Positions 26,418 through 34,749 of a stretch of DNA of 64,000 nucleotides are shown here, one piece after another. The DNA comes from Sandaracinaceae bacterium (GTDB lineage Bacteria; Myxococcota_A; Polyangia; Polyangiales; Houyiibacteriaceae): assembly GCA_016706685.1 (NCBI GenBank), contig JADJJE010000001.1, positions 744,001 to 808,000 on the forward strand, written 5' to 3'. The position numbers and the translations under genes were made by a program. Every line of letters begins with the position of its first letter. Within the stretch, counting starts at the first letter, position 1. Below the pieces are notes generated by a model. It did no database searches, had not been told where the DNA came from, and was given only the letters and a program-made list of their open reading frames with translations.

Positions 26418-26831
26418 ATGACGCGAACCTCCATGCGGCTGGTGTACCTGTTCGGTGTCGTCGTCTCGGCCTCGGCGCTGGGAGCGGGCGCCACAGCGGT
26501 GGCCTCCGCAACGGCGGTGATGTCAGCCCCACGTGTCGCGGCTCCGGAGGAGCTCGTGCTGGTCGCCGATCCGGCTCCGCTGCAGAGCGAGCCCGAGACG
26601 CCGTTCGAGGAGGCGGAGCAGACCTCCGATCCCACCGAGTCGTCCAAGGGTGGCGAAGAGCGCCCCGAGTCCTCGGATGGCGAGACGCCCTTCCTGGACG
26701 GGCGCTACATCGCCACGTTGGCTTCCGCGGACGCCCTGACCGCACGCGTCGGTTCGCCGCCCCCGGTGAGCGAAGCGGCGCTCGCGTCGCAGTTCCATCC
26801 CGACGGCCTCGACCGCCCTCCGAGGGCGTGA
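26418..26831 (+). CDS. Small exported Glu/Pro-rich protein
   Basis: This 137-residue hypothetical protein has an N-terminal hydrophobic signal (LVYLFGVVVSASALGAGATAVASA), then an acidic, low-complexity mature part (EPETPFEEAEQTSDPTESS) and a short more ordered end (FLDGRYIATLASADALTARV). No family was recognised. The upstream region is unusually AT-rich for the window (26340-26385), with TTGACA at 26377 but no good -10. It lies between the TonB-like gene and another small exported protein. Confidence 0.5.
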   Translation: MTRTSMRLVYLFGVVVSASALGAGATAVASATAVMSAPRVAAPEELVLVADPAPLQSEPETPFEEAEQTSDPTESSKGGEERPESSDGETPFLDGRYIATLASADALTARVGSPPPVSEAALASQFHPDGLDRPPRA

Positions 26832-26841
26832 ACGCGGCCGG

Positions 26842-26863
26842 GGGGACGAGCTCTTCGTCTCCC
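26842..26863 (+). terminator. Hairpin after the small exported protein gene
   Basis: GGGGACGA-GCTCT-TCGTCTCCC (8-9 bp stem with one mismatch) lies 11 bp past the stop codon. No U-run follows, so termination is only possible. Confidence 0.35.
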
Positions 26864-27030
26864 TGCGCCGACGCTGGCCTCGACTCCGAGCGAACCCCGT
26901 GCCGCGAGCCCATGCGCTCGACGTCCCGGTAGCCACTCGCGTCGAGGCGTCCGTTCACCCGCTCCGGTGCGCGATGTCGCGCGCGCGGAGTCTCACCCAC
27001 CCCCATCCTGAATTCTCAAGGAGCATCATC

Positions 27031-27537
27031 ATGTTCAAGAAGACCCTCTTCGCCTCTCTCGTCCTCGCTCTCACTGGCTTCGTCGGTGTCCCTGTCGCCG
27101 CACCGGAGTCCCCGCTCGCTCCGGCTCGCGCGGAGGCCAGCGCTTGCGGAGGTGTCGCGCTCGACGACTCCGTCCGGGAGCAGGTCTACGGCGCTGGCGC
27201 GGCGTTCGCCGTGAGCCCCATCCGTGAGACCGTGTTCTTGGCGCGCGCCATCCAGCCCGTGCGCACCATGGGCGCCGTGGTCCACGTCCACGCGCAGCCC
27301 GGCATGACCCAGCAGTACCTCGAGCGCGCGCTCCAGTGCCACGCGCGCGGCGGTCAGGCGGTGAACCCGGCCGACCCGCTCGTGCTCCAAGAGGGAGCCA
27401 TCCGCGACATCGACGTCCGCTCGGCGGGCGGCGCCTTCGCGGTGCGTATCGTGGGCGACAGCCCCGCTGCGGGGCGCGCCATCTTCGAGCGGGCCGAGAG
27501 CCTGGTCGGCGGGAGCGTGAGCGTCCAGCAGCTGTGA
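27031..27537 (+). CDS. Exported protein of unknown function
   Basis: This 168-residue protein starts MFKKTLFASLVLALTGFVG, a classical signal peptide cleaved near AEA-SACGG. The mature part has two cysteines (SACGG, LQCHARGG) and two ordered blocks (GAVVHVHAQPGMTQQYLERAL; VRSAGGAFAVRIVGDSP). The ATG at 27031 is well supported by the ribosome-binding site CAAGGAG 7-8 bp upstream. No family recognised; no operon partner. Confidence 0.65.
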   Translation: MFKKTLFASLVLALTGFVGVPVAAPESPLAPARAEASACGGVALDDSVREQVYGAGAAFAVSPIRETVFLARAIQPVRTMGAVVHVHAQPGMTQQYLERALQCHARGGQAVNPADPLVLQEGAIRDIDVRSAGGAFAVRIVGDSPAAGRAIFERAESLVGGSVSVQQL

Positions 27538-27570
27538 TGGGAGCCACACGGTAGGCTCAACGACACGGAA

Positions 27571-27603
27571 CGCCCCGGCGGTCGCACCGCGATCGACGGG
27601 GCG
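27571..27603. terminator. Possible bidirectional hairpin between convergent genes
   Basis: CGCCCCG (27571-27577) pairs with CGGGGCG (27597-27603) across a 19-nt loop. It lies between the stops of the exported protein and the NtrY-like kinase. The flanking T-runs are poor. Confidence 0.35.
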
Positions 27604-27621
27604 CTCTCATTCCGTCCGCGG

Positions 27622-29388
27622 TCAGCTGCGCGTCAGCTCCGACAGCGTGGCGTCGGCCTGCGACTCGCTCGCGTCCATGGGCGGCCCGCTGACCGGGAAG
27701 AACACGCGGAAGCCCGCGCCTCCGTCGAGGCCCTCACCCAGCTCGATGAGGCCGCCGTGGTCTTCCACGATGCGCTGCACGATGGCGAGACCGAGGCCCG
27801 TGCCCGTGGACTTGGTGGTGTAGTAGGGCTCGAAGACCGTGTCGCGCTGGTCGAGCGGGATGCCGGGGCCGTTGTCCAAGACGGACACCAGCACCCCTTC
27901 GCGGTCGGCGCGCAGCACCACGCGCACCACGCCGCCGCGCATACCGTGGCGTGCGAGCGCCGCATCGCGCGCGTTCTGCACCAGGTTGACCAGCACCTGC
28001 GCCACCTGCTCGCGGTCGGCGCGCACCATGGGGATGGCGCCCTCCACGCGCAGCTCGGGGGGCACGTCGTCGTGCGCGTGCAGCGTGGTCACCTGCTCGG
28101 CCACGCGCACCAAGTCCACGCTGTCGAGGCGCGGGCGCGGCATGCGGGCAAACTCGCTGAACTCCCCCACGATGCGCTTCATGCGCTCCACCTCTTCGAG
28201 GATGGTGAGCGTGCTCTCCTCGAAGATCTCGTCGAAGTCCGGGTGCTTCTTGGCGTAGGTCTTGCGCATGGTCTCGATGGAGACCTGGATGGGCGAGAGG
28301 GGGTTCTTGATCTCGTGCGCGATGCGCCGCGCGATGTCGCGCCACGCGGCGATGCGCTCGGCCCGCCGCAAGCGCTTCTGCGCAGACTTGAGCTCGCGGG
28401 TCATGTGGTTGAAGGCGCTGAAGGTGCGGCCCACCTCGCCACCGCCGCGCTCGTCGATGGCCAGCTCGAGGTCGCCGGCGCCGATGCGCGTGGCGGCGTC
28501 CTCCAGCTCACGCAGCGGGCGCGAGAGGCGCACGGCCACCAGCGTCGCGAAGAGCAGCGCCAGCAACGCAGCCACGCCGGCGGTCAGCAAGTTCTGCTGG
28601 AGCAGGCCCGCCAGCTGCGCCTCGAGGTCCGCGTCGTCGATGGCGGCCAGCAGCTCGTAGCGCTCCTCCCCGCTGGCCGAGCGGAACGTGAACACGCTGG
28701 CCTGCCCGCCGCCGTCGCGCACTTCGCTCGGCAACGCGTCTCCCGGGCGCACCAACACGGCACGCACGGCCGAGTCTTCGCCGAACCAGCGCGAAGCGCG
28801 CTCCGCGTCCAAGAAGGCGCCACCCAAGAGGGCCACGCGAACGCCGTCGCGCTCCACGGCGCAGCCGGTCACCCAGGCTTGCTCATCGCGCGCGGGCTCA
28901 CGACCGTCGCGCACGCGCAGCGTGGTCACGAACGGCTCGTCGCCGCTGCGCTCGAGCTCCTGCAGCAGCGCCACGTCGCGCGCGCCGGCCAGCGACGGGT
29001 AGTGCCCAGCGCCCAGCACGCGCCCACGGTCGGCCCCGCGCGCGTCGAACAGCAGCAGCGCGTCGAAGCCCACGGACTCCATCAAGGGCGGCAGGAGACG
29101 CTCGAGCTCGGCCTGCTCGGGGCCCATGAAGTGCCCGCGCGCCAGGTCCAACATGACGCGGTCCACCAACAGGTCGTGAGCGCAGAGGCGCGCGAGCGTG
29201 GCGCTCATGTCGCTGGCGCGGCCCGCCAGCAGCCGGCGCCCGGCCTCGGCGCGCGCGTCCAGCTGGCGCGCATACGACTCTCGCGTGCGGGCCTCGATGC
29301 CGCGCTGGGCCAGCACGCCCACCACCGCCATGGGCAGCCAGGCCACCAGCACGAAGGCCAGCGAGAGACGCACACGCAGGCTCTTCAT
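27622..29388 (-). CDS. NtrY-like membrane histidine kinase (orphan)
   Basis: This 588-residue kinase has a first membrane segment (LSLAFVLVAWLPMAVVGVLA), then an extracytoplasmic sensor domain (about 35-255) resembling double-Cache folds (GFDALLLFDARGAD). The second membrane segment is AGVAALLALLFATLVAVRL. A HAMP linker (RPLRELEDAATRIGAGDLELAI) and H-box IAHEIKNPLSPIQ with His358 follow. The ATPase domain has NLVQNARDAA, DNGPGIP and STGTGLGLAIV. No response regulator gene is adjacent. It is the last gene of an operon with a solute-binding protein (4-bp ATGA overlap), which suggests that the binding protein or its ligand feeds the sensor. Confidence 0.9.
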   Translation of the reverse strand: MKSLRVRLSLAFVLVAWLPMAVVGVLAQRGIEARTRESYARQLDARAEAGRRLLAGRASDMSATLARLCAHDLLVDRVMLDLARGHFMGPEQAELERLLPPLMESVGFDALLLFDARGADRGRVLGAGHYPSLAGARDVALLQELERSGDEPFVTTLRVRDGREPARDEQAWVTGCAVERDGVRVALLGGAFLDAERASRWFGEDSAVRAVLVRPGDALPSEVRDGGGQASVFTFRSASGEERYELLAAIDDADLEAQLAGLLQQNLLTAGVAALLALLFATLVAVRLSRPLRELEDAATRIGAGDLELAIDERGGGEVGRTFSAFNHMTRELKSAQKRLRRAERIAAWRDIARRIAHEIKNPLSPIQVSIETMRKTYAKKHPDFDEIFEESTLTILEEVERMKRIVGEFSEFARMPRPRLDSVDLVRVAEQVTTLHAHDDVPPELRVEGAIPMVRADREQVAQVLVNLVQNARDAALARHGMRGGVVRVVLRADREGVLVSVLDNGPGIPLDQRDTVFEPYYTTKSTGTGLGLAIVQRIVEDHGGLIELGEGLDGGAGFRVFFPVSGPPMDASESQADATLSELTRS

Positions 29389-30743
29389 CGCAGCACCTCG
29401 CGCGGGCGATAGAGCGCGTCGAGGCGCAGCCGGCCGAGCGCGTCGAAGCCCACGCCCAGCAGCGTGGCGCGGTGGCGCACCCCATGATCGCGGCCCCCCA
29501 GCACCCAGGCGGCCACGTCGGCGGAGCCCGGATCGCTGCCCACGCGCAGGCCACGCTCGGCAAGGTCACGCGCGCGCTCGAGCTGCCCTGTGGCCGCGAA
29601 CGCCGCGGCGGTGATGGCGCGGTCGGAGGTGAGCGGCGTGAGCAGCGTGGCCAGACGCAGGTCCCACACGCCCCGGCGCACCCGATCGGCCAGCTCACGG
29701 CGCCCGCTGACCACCACCTCCACGCGGAAGCCGCGCGGGTCCAGCTGCGCGGCCAGCGCGTCGGCCACGCGGCGCTCGAACGGGTCCTCCGCGGCCACCA
29801 GGATGCGCAGCGGGCCACTGGCGCGCGCGGTGGCCGCGCCCTGGTGTTGCCAGGCCGGCAGGTTGGGACCGAGGCGCGCTCCAGGCACCACGCCCACGCG
29901 CTCGAGGCGTGCGCGATCTAGCGCGCCCTCCACGGCGGCACGCACGGCGGTGCTGGCCAGCGCCCCGCCCGCACGGTTGGGGATCAGCAGCACCGGCGCG
30001 TAGCGGCCCGCGCGTACGAAGGCGCCATCTCGTCCGGCCGCGAACGACGCATGCAGCTCGCCCAGCTCGAAGGCGCGCAGCTCGTCGCTGCTGCTGCGGG
30101 CGGCCACCACCTGCACCTCGCGCAAGTAGGGAGCGCCGCGGGGCGCGAAGCGCACCCCACGCAGCCGCAGGTGGCCGTTGGATTGCACGTCCACCACGAA
30201 GGGCCCCGTGCCGCGCGGCACGGCCTGCTGCGCCACGATGGCCAGCGGCGCCGCGCTCAGCCGGTGCGACAGCTCGCGCGCCGAGAGCCGCGTGCGGAAC
30301 GCCACCACCAGGGGGCCGTCGGCTCGCACAGCGCCCACCCCGGCCAACAGCCAGCTGTGCCGGCCTGTGCGCGCCGCCTCGAGCGACTGCGCCACGTGCG
30401 TGGCGGTGAGCGTGGCGCCCCCGTGCACGCGCAGGCCGTCGCGCAGCGTGACGCGCAGCTCTCCCTGCTCGCGCGCGGGGTTGTCCAGCGCCAAGAGCGG
30501 AAGGGTGCGACCGCTCGGCTCGGTCAGGTACAGCGTGTCGTACACGGCCGCTTCGAGCGCCGCCTGGAGTGGCGTAAGCGCGTCACCGGGCAGCGGGCGC
30601 GTCAGCGCCCCGTCGGCAGGCAACACCGCCACGCCGCCGAAGGCCGGAGGCAGCGCCCCCTGTGCCGAGCGCGACAGCGCGAGCCCGAGGAGGAGCGTGA
30701 CCAGCACCAGCGTGGCGCGCCGTGGCGTCGAGGCGGCCGCCAT
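29385..30743 (-). CDS. Family-5 extracellular solute-binding protein
   Basis: This 452-residue exported protein has signal ATLVLVTLLLGLALSRSAQG. The body follows the family-5 (oligopeptide/nickel) binding-protein order: TLPLLALDNPARE, the strand LRVTLRDGLRVHGGATLTATHVAQSLE (the W/LRdgvkFhdG.plTa.DV..s signature), GTGPFVV and WDLRLATLLTP. It is short for the family (usually 500-550). No permease or ATPase genes accompany it. It sits between an FG-GAP protein (1-bp overlap, TGATG) and the NtrY-like kinase (4-bp overlap), so it more likely presents a ligand to the kinase than serves an importer. The ATG at 30743 is set by the overlap and signal peptide. Confidence 0.8.
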   Translation of the reverse strand: MAAASTPRRATLVLVTLLLGLALSRSAQGALPPAFGGVAVLPADGALTRPLPGDALTPLQAALEAAVYDTLYLTEPSGRTLPLLALDNPAREQGELRVTLRDGLRVHGGATLTATHVAQSLEAARTGRHSWLLAGVGAVRADGPLVVAFRTRLSARELSHRLSAAPLAIVAQQAVPRGTGPFVVDVQSNGHLRLRGVRFAPRGAPYLREVQVVAARSSSDELRAFELGELHASFAAGRDGAFVRAGRYAPVLLIPNRAGGALASTAVRAAVEGALDRARLERVGVVPGARLGPNLPAWQHQGAATARASGPLRILVAAEDPFERRVADALAAQLDPRGFRVEVVVSGRRELADRVRRGVWDLRLATLLTPLTSDRAITAAAFAATGQLERARDLAERGLRVGSDPGSADVAAWVLGGRDHGVRHRATLLGVGFDALGRLRLDALYRPREVLR

Positions 30744-32146
30744 CACTCCACCACCCACACCCGTGAACCGCCGCGCGCGCGCGTCTCGAAGGCCACGAAG
30801 ACGGGACGTCCGGTGCCCAGGAAATCGCCCGCTGCGCTGTGCAGCACGGAGCCGGGCATACGCGGGCTCTCCCACACCAGCGCGACGCGTCCGTCGGGCG
30901 TCACACGGAACCAGCGCAGCCGGTCTTCCTGGCCTTCGCGGATGTAGTCGGAGGTCAGCACGTCGAGCACGCCGTCCGCGTCGACGTCGGCCGCCGCGAG
31001 CGACGCCCCCTGCCCACCCACGCTGCCGTGGCGCCCAGCAGCGCTCGCCACCAGGCTGCCGCGCGGGGTGACCAGCACCGCCACGGGCAGCGCCGCGCCG
31101 CTCGGCTGGCGAACGTCCCGCACCACGCGCGCATAGAAGCGGGGCTGCTGCGACGGGGAGTCCTCGCTCGGCTCCACGTCGTCCTCGTCATCGAGGCCGT
31201 CGGCGCGCGCGTCGGGCGCCCCCGCAGGCACGAGCTCGCCCTCGAAGTAGTCGCGCCCCGGCACCCAGCGTGCGCAGCCGTCGGAGAACAAGAGCCCCCC
31301 GGAGCACCCGGACGCGACCGGCTCGAAGAGCAGCTCGCCGTCCACCAGCGCGAGCGCGAAGTCGCCCTCACGGTCGGAGCGGGCCAGCACCACGCGCCCG
31401 GACTGCACCGAGAACCAGGCCTCGAAGCGACGCACCATGGGGACGGTCGGCCGCGCCGCCGGCCAGCGGGCCCGTGCACGGCGCACCAAGCGCAAGCGCG
31501 CACCCCCCGCCGACTCGAGCGTGTACACGGACACGTGCGGCGCGCGCGCCACGATCAGCTCGTCGCGCTGATCGCCGTCGAGGTCGGCCACCCCGAAGCC
31601 CAGCAGCCCAGCAGCGTCGAAGCGCAGCGAGCGCGCGCTGATGGTGCTAGCCCGCACGGGGGGCACCCCACCCACCACGCGAGTGAGGAACGCATCGAGC
31701 GGCGCGCTCGCCTCGCTGACGTGCTCCACGGGAGGCTCGCTGCGGGCGTCCACATAGCGCGCGGTGAGCAGCACGCGCTGTTGGTCGCGGCGCAGCGCGA
31801 CGCTCACGCCCGTGTCCCGGCCCGCGGTGCGCAGGCGCGTCACCAGCGTGTCGCGCGAGCCGTCCACCGTGGAAGCGAGCTCCACTGCGCCCGCGGGCAG
31901 CTGCTGCGTGAAGGCAGCGCGCAGCGCATCGCTCCACGCGGTCTGCGCGCTCGTGTCCGCCGCCGGCAGGCCAAGTACGAGCAAGGTGCTGCGGCCCGCC
32001 AGCCACGCGGGCGGTGTCACGCGCGCCAGGAGGGGATGCGCGGCGGCCGGCCCGTTGTCTCCAGGCTGCGCACGCGCGGGTTCCGGCGCACCCGGCGTCT
32101 GCGCGTGCCCGGCCGTCCCCAGCCAACACGCCACCATGCCCAGCAC
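30743..32146 (-). CDS. Exported FG-GAP/VCBS-type protein
   Basis: This 467-residue protein has a short signal (VLGMVACWLGTAGHAQ) from a GTG at 32146 or ATG at 32137. Residues 25-170 form an unrecognised alpha/beta domain. FG-GAP-like calcium loops follow: LLGFGVADLDGDQRDELIVA and SLAAADVDADGVLDVLTSD, with GDFLGTGRPVFVAF near the end. This suggests an incomplete beta-propeller. A DDEDDVEPSEDS acidic stretch interrupts it. It lies 89 bp downstream of the PBP1A stop and overlaps the solute-binding protein start by one base. Role unknown; the operon suggests envelope sensing. Confidence 0.72.
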   Translation of the reverse strand: MLGMVACWLGTAGHAQTPGAPEPARAQPGDNGPAAAHPLLARVTPPAWLAGRSTLLVLGLPAADTSAQTAWSDALRAAFTQQLPAGAVELASTVDGSRDTLVTRLRTAGRDTGVSVALRRDQQRVLLTARYVDARSEPPVEHVSEASAPLDAFLTRVVGGVPPVRASTISARSLRFDAAGLLGFGVADLDGDQRDELIVARAPHVSVYTLESAGGARLRLVRRARARWPAARPTVPMVRRFEAWFSVQSGRVVLARSDREGDFALALVDGELLFEPVASGCSGGLLFSDGCARWVPGRDYFEGELVPAGAPDARADGLDDEDDVEPSEDSPSQQPRFYARVVRDVRQPSGAALPVAVLVTPRGSLVASAAGRHGSVGGQGASLAAADVDADGVLDVLTSDYIREGQEDRLRWFRVTPDGRVALVWESPRMPGSVLHSAAGDFLGTGRPVFVAFETRARGGSRVWVVE

Positions 32147-32235
32147 CCACCCCCCCCGCAGGCTGATCCGTTGGCCCGTGGGGCTCCTGTCGCCACGTCG
32201 TCGAGCATGCGCCCCCGCGCATCCCCGCTTCTGCG

Positions 32236-34647
32236 TCACGGGCTGCCACCGAACTGCTCGAGCAAGTACGCGTCGGGCGCGGCCACGTCCGGGCGGCGTG
32301 CCTGCTCGGTGGGCGCGGTGCCCTCCAGGAACACCTCGTCGCGCGCGCCCTCTTGCCCCGGGTAGGCCAAGAGGCCGCTGGCCGGGTCGATGATGGCGGT
32401 GACCACGCCGCTCGGCATGGCGAAGTCGAGCGGAGGCCCCGAGTGCGCGGCCTGCATGATCTCGAGCCAGATGGGCAGCGCGGCGCGCCCGCCGGTCTCG
32501 TTGCGGCCAATCGGCCGGCGGTCGTCGAAGCCCACCCACACGCCCGTGACCACACGCGGCGTGTAGCCGATGAACCAGGCATCGCAGGCGTCGTTGCTGG
32601 TGCCCGTCTTGCCCGCTGCCGGCCGGCGCAGCGCGCGCGCCCGGGTGGCCGTCCCGCTCTCGATCACGCTGGTGAGCATACTGGTCAGCACGTAGGCCTC
32701 CGCGGGCGTCATCACGTCGCGCGCGTCTTCGCGTGGGGGCAGCGCCACGTCACCGCTCGGGCCCTCGATGCGCGTCACGATGCGCGCGTCCGCCCAGCGG
32801 CCGCCCGCCGCGAACGTGGCATACGCGTTGGTCATCTCGATGGGGCGCACACCGCTCGCCCCGAGGGCCAGGGCCACCGACGGATCCAGCTCGGTGGTGA
32901 TGCCGAGACGCGCCGCGAAGGCCACCACGGCGCTGGGCTCGAGCTCTTCGATGACCCGCACCGCCACCACGTTCACGGACCCGGCCAGCGCGTCGCGCAG
33001 GCGAATGGGCCCCTGGTGCCGCCAGGTCTCGAAGTTCTGGGGCTGCCACTGGTCGTACACGGCGGGCGCGTCGATGACCAAGGTGGCGGGCGTGTACCGC
33101 CGCGACTGGATTCCCAGACCGTAGACCAAGGGCTTGAACGTGCTGCCCGGCTGGCGCACCGCCTGGAGCGCACGGTTGAACCCGGCCCCGTCGTCGTATC
33201 CGCCCACGATGGCGAGCACATCCCGCGTGCGCGGATCGATGACCACGGCGGCAGCTTCCGGCCCCAGCTCGAGGCGCGCCTCGGACACGTCGTCCTCTTC
33301 CGTGGCGAGCCGCAAGAGCGAGACGTGCACGCGCGCGCCCTCGGCGGCGAAGGCCTCGGCCGAAAGCCCGCTGGGGTTGTAGCGCGCGGCTTCCGAGAGA
33401 GAGACCACCGCGCGGGTGCCGCTGATGTCCACCACCAGCTCGGCGCGCTGGTTGTTGCGCTCGAGCACGCGCGCCACGTAAGTGCGACCCAAGCGCAGCG
33501 CTTCCGCAGCCGGAGCCTGGGCAGCACGACGCGGCGCCGCGAGGGGCCCTCGGTAGGCGTGCCGCCCGTCGATGGCCTCGAGCCCTCCGCGCACTGCGGC
33601 GCGCGTGGCCCGCTGCAGCGCGAGGTCGATGCTGGTGTGCACGGTGAAGCCCCCACGGCGATAGGCTGCATCGTCTACCTGGGCGCGCAGCACCTCGCGC
33701 GCGATGGTCATGACCTCCGGCGCACCCCCGCCTGCCGGTGGCAGCTCCACGAGCTCCACCTCGGTGTCGCGGGCGGCCGCGATCTGCTCGAGCGTCACGT
33801 CGGGCCAGTAGGCCTCGCGCTTCGCCTCCAGCTGTCCCAGAACATACAGCTGGCGCCGGCGCGCCGCCTCAGGGTGGCGCCGCGGGTTCAGCCGCGTGGG
33901 CGACTGCGGAATGCCCGCCAGGAGCGAGGCCTCGGCCAGCGTCAGGTCCTCGGCGTTCTTGCCGAAGTAGTACTGCGCGGCCTCCTGCACGCCGTAGCGC
34001 CCCTGACCGAAGTTGATGTGGTTCAGGTAGAGGTGGAGGATCTCGTCCTTGGTGAGCTCGGCCTCCACGCGGTAGGCCAGGATCAGCTCGCGCACCTTGC
34101 GCCCGAACGTGCGCTCGGGGGTGAGCAGCAGCAGCTTGACCACCTGCTGGGTGATGGTGGACGCCCCCTGCGCCGCTCGCCGCGCGAGGATGTCGCGGAA
34201 GATGGCGCGCGCAATGCCCACGTAGTCCACGCCCGAGTGGCGGTAGAAGTCCGCATCCTCGCTGGCCAGCATGGCCAGCACCATCACGCGGGGGATGCGG
34301 TCGATGGGGATGACGGTGCGGCGCTCGTCGTACAGCTCCCCGATGACCGCGCCGCGGCGGTCCACCACGCGCGTGATCTGCGGCGGGTCGTAGGCGCGCA
34401 GGCTGGCGACGTCCGGGAGGTCTCGGCTGTAGTAGGCGATGATGCCCACCAGCGTGACGACCCCCAGCACCAGGCCCACCAGCGCCAGCTTGAGCAGACG
34501 CGCGCCCCAGCGCCGCAGCCGGCTCGGTGGGGGCGGCGCAGCCTGACGGCCCCCTGGCCGCCCGGGACCGCGACCCGGGCGAGTGGCGCTGGCCGATGAG
34601 GGGCGGGCAAAGGGAGGCGGGCTCTTGCGCTTGCTGGGAGGTGGCAT
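32236..34647 (-). CDS. mrcA: Class A penicillin-binding protein 1A
   Basis: This 803-residue bifunctional peptidoglycan synthase has a basic/Pro-rich cytoplasmic tail and one membrane anchor (LLKLALVGLVLGVVTLVGIIAYY). The glycosyltransferase domain has ASEDADFYRHSGVD (catalytic Glu), QGASTITQQVVKLLLL and the second-Glu region ELTKDEILHLYLN. The transpeptidase domain has PGSTFKPLVYG (Ser nucleophile and Lys of SxxK), SVNVVAV (SxN) and KTGTSND (KTG). An insertion of about 120 residues between domains contains an OB-like fold (YVARVLERNNQRAELVVDISG). The gene leads the minus-strand operon with the FG-GAP, solute-binding and NtrY genes. It is divergent from a Ser/Thr kinase with 102 bp between the starts. 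Confidence 0.94.
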   Translation of the reverse strand: MPPPSKRKSPPPFARPSSASATRPGRGPGRPGGRQAAPPPPSRLRRWGARLLKLALVGLVLGVVTLVGIIAYYSRDLPDVASLRAYDPPQITRVVDRRGAVIGELYDERRTVIPIDRIPRVMVLAMLASEDADFYRHSGVDYVGIARAIFRDILARRAAQGASTITQQVVKLLLLTPERTFGRKVRELILAYRVEAELTKDEILHLYLNHINFGQGRYGVQEAAQYYFGKNAEDLTLAEASLLAGIPQSPTRLNPRRHPEAARRRQLYVLGQLEAKREAYWPDVTLEQIAAARDTEVELVELPPAGGGAPEVMTIAREVLRAQVDDAAYRRGGFTVHTSIDLALQRATRAAVRGGLEAIDGRHAYRGPLAAPRRAAQAPAAEALRLGRTYVARVLERNNQRAELVVDISGTRAVVSLSEAARYNPSGLSAEAFAAEGARVHVSLLRLATEEDDVSEARLELGPEAAAVVIDPRTRDVLAIVGGYDDGAGFNRALQAVRQPGSTFKPLVYGLGIQSRRYTPATLVIDAPAVYDQWQPQNFETWRHQGPIRLRDALAGSVNVVAVRVIEELEPSAVVAFAARLGITTELDPSVALALGASGVRPIEMTNAYATFAAGGRWADARIVTRIEGPSGDVALPPREDARDVMTPAEAYVLTSMLTSVIESGTATRARALRRPAAGKTGTSNDACDAWFIGYTPRVVTGVWVGFDDRRPIGRNETGGRAALPIWLEIMQAAHSGPPLDFAMPSGVVTAIIDPASGLLAYPGQEGARDEVFLEGTAPTEQARRPDVAAPDAYLLEQFGGSP

Positions 34648-34749
34648 CGGGTCGGTCGGCGCAGGGCGGCGCTCGCGTCACCTCATATAGCAACGTTGGC
34701 GGGGAAAGCCCCATTCCGGCGAGTCGTGACGTGGTAGCGTTATCACCCG

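Noticed and set aside
32353..34599. A 748-codon open frame on the plus strand
   Set aside because: Antisense to PBP1A; no conserved motif.
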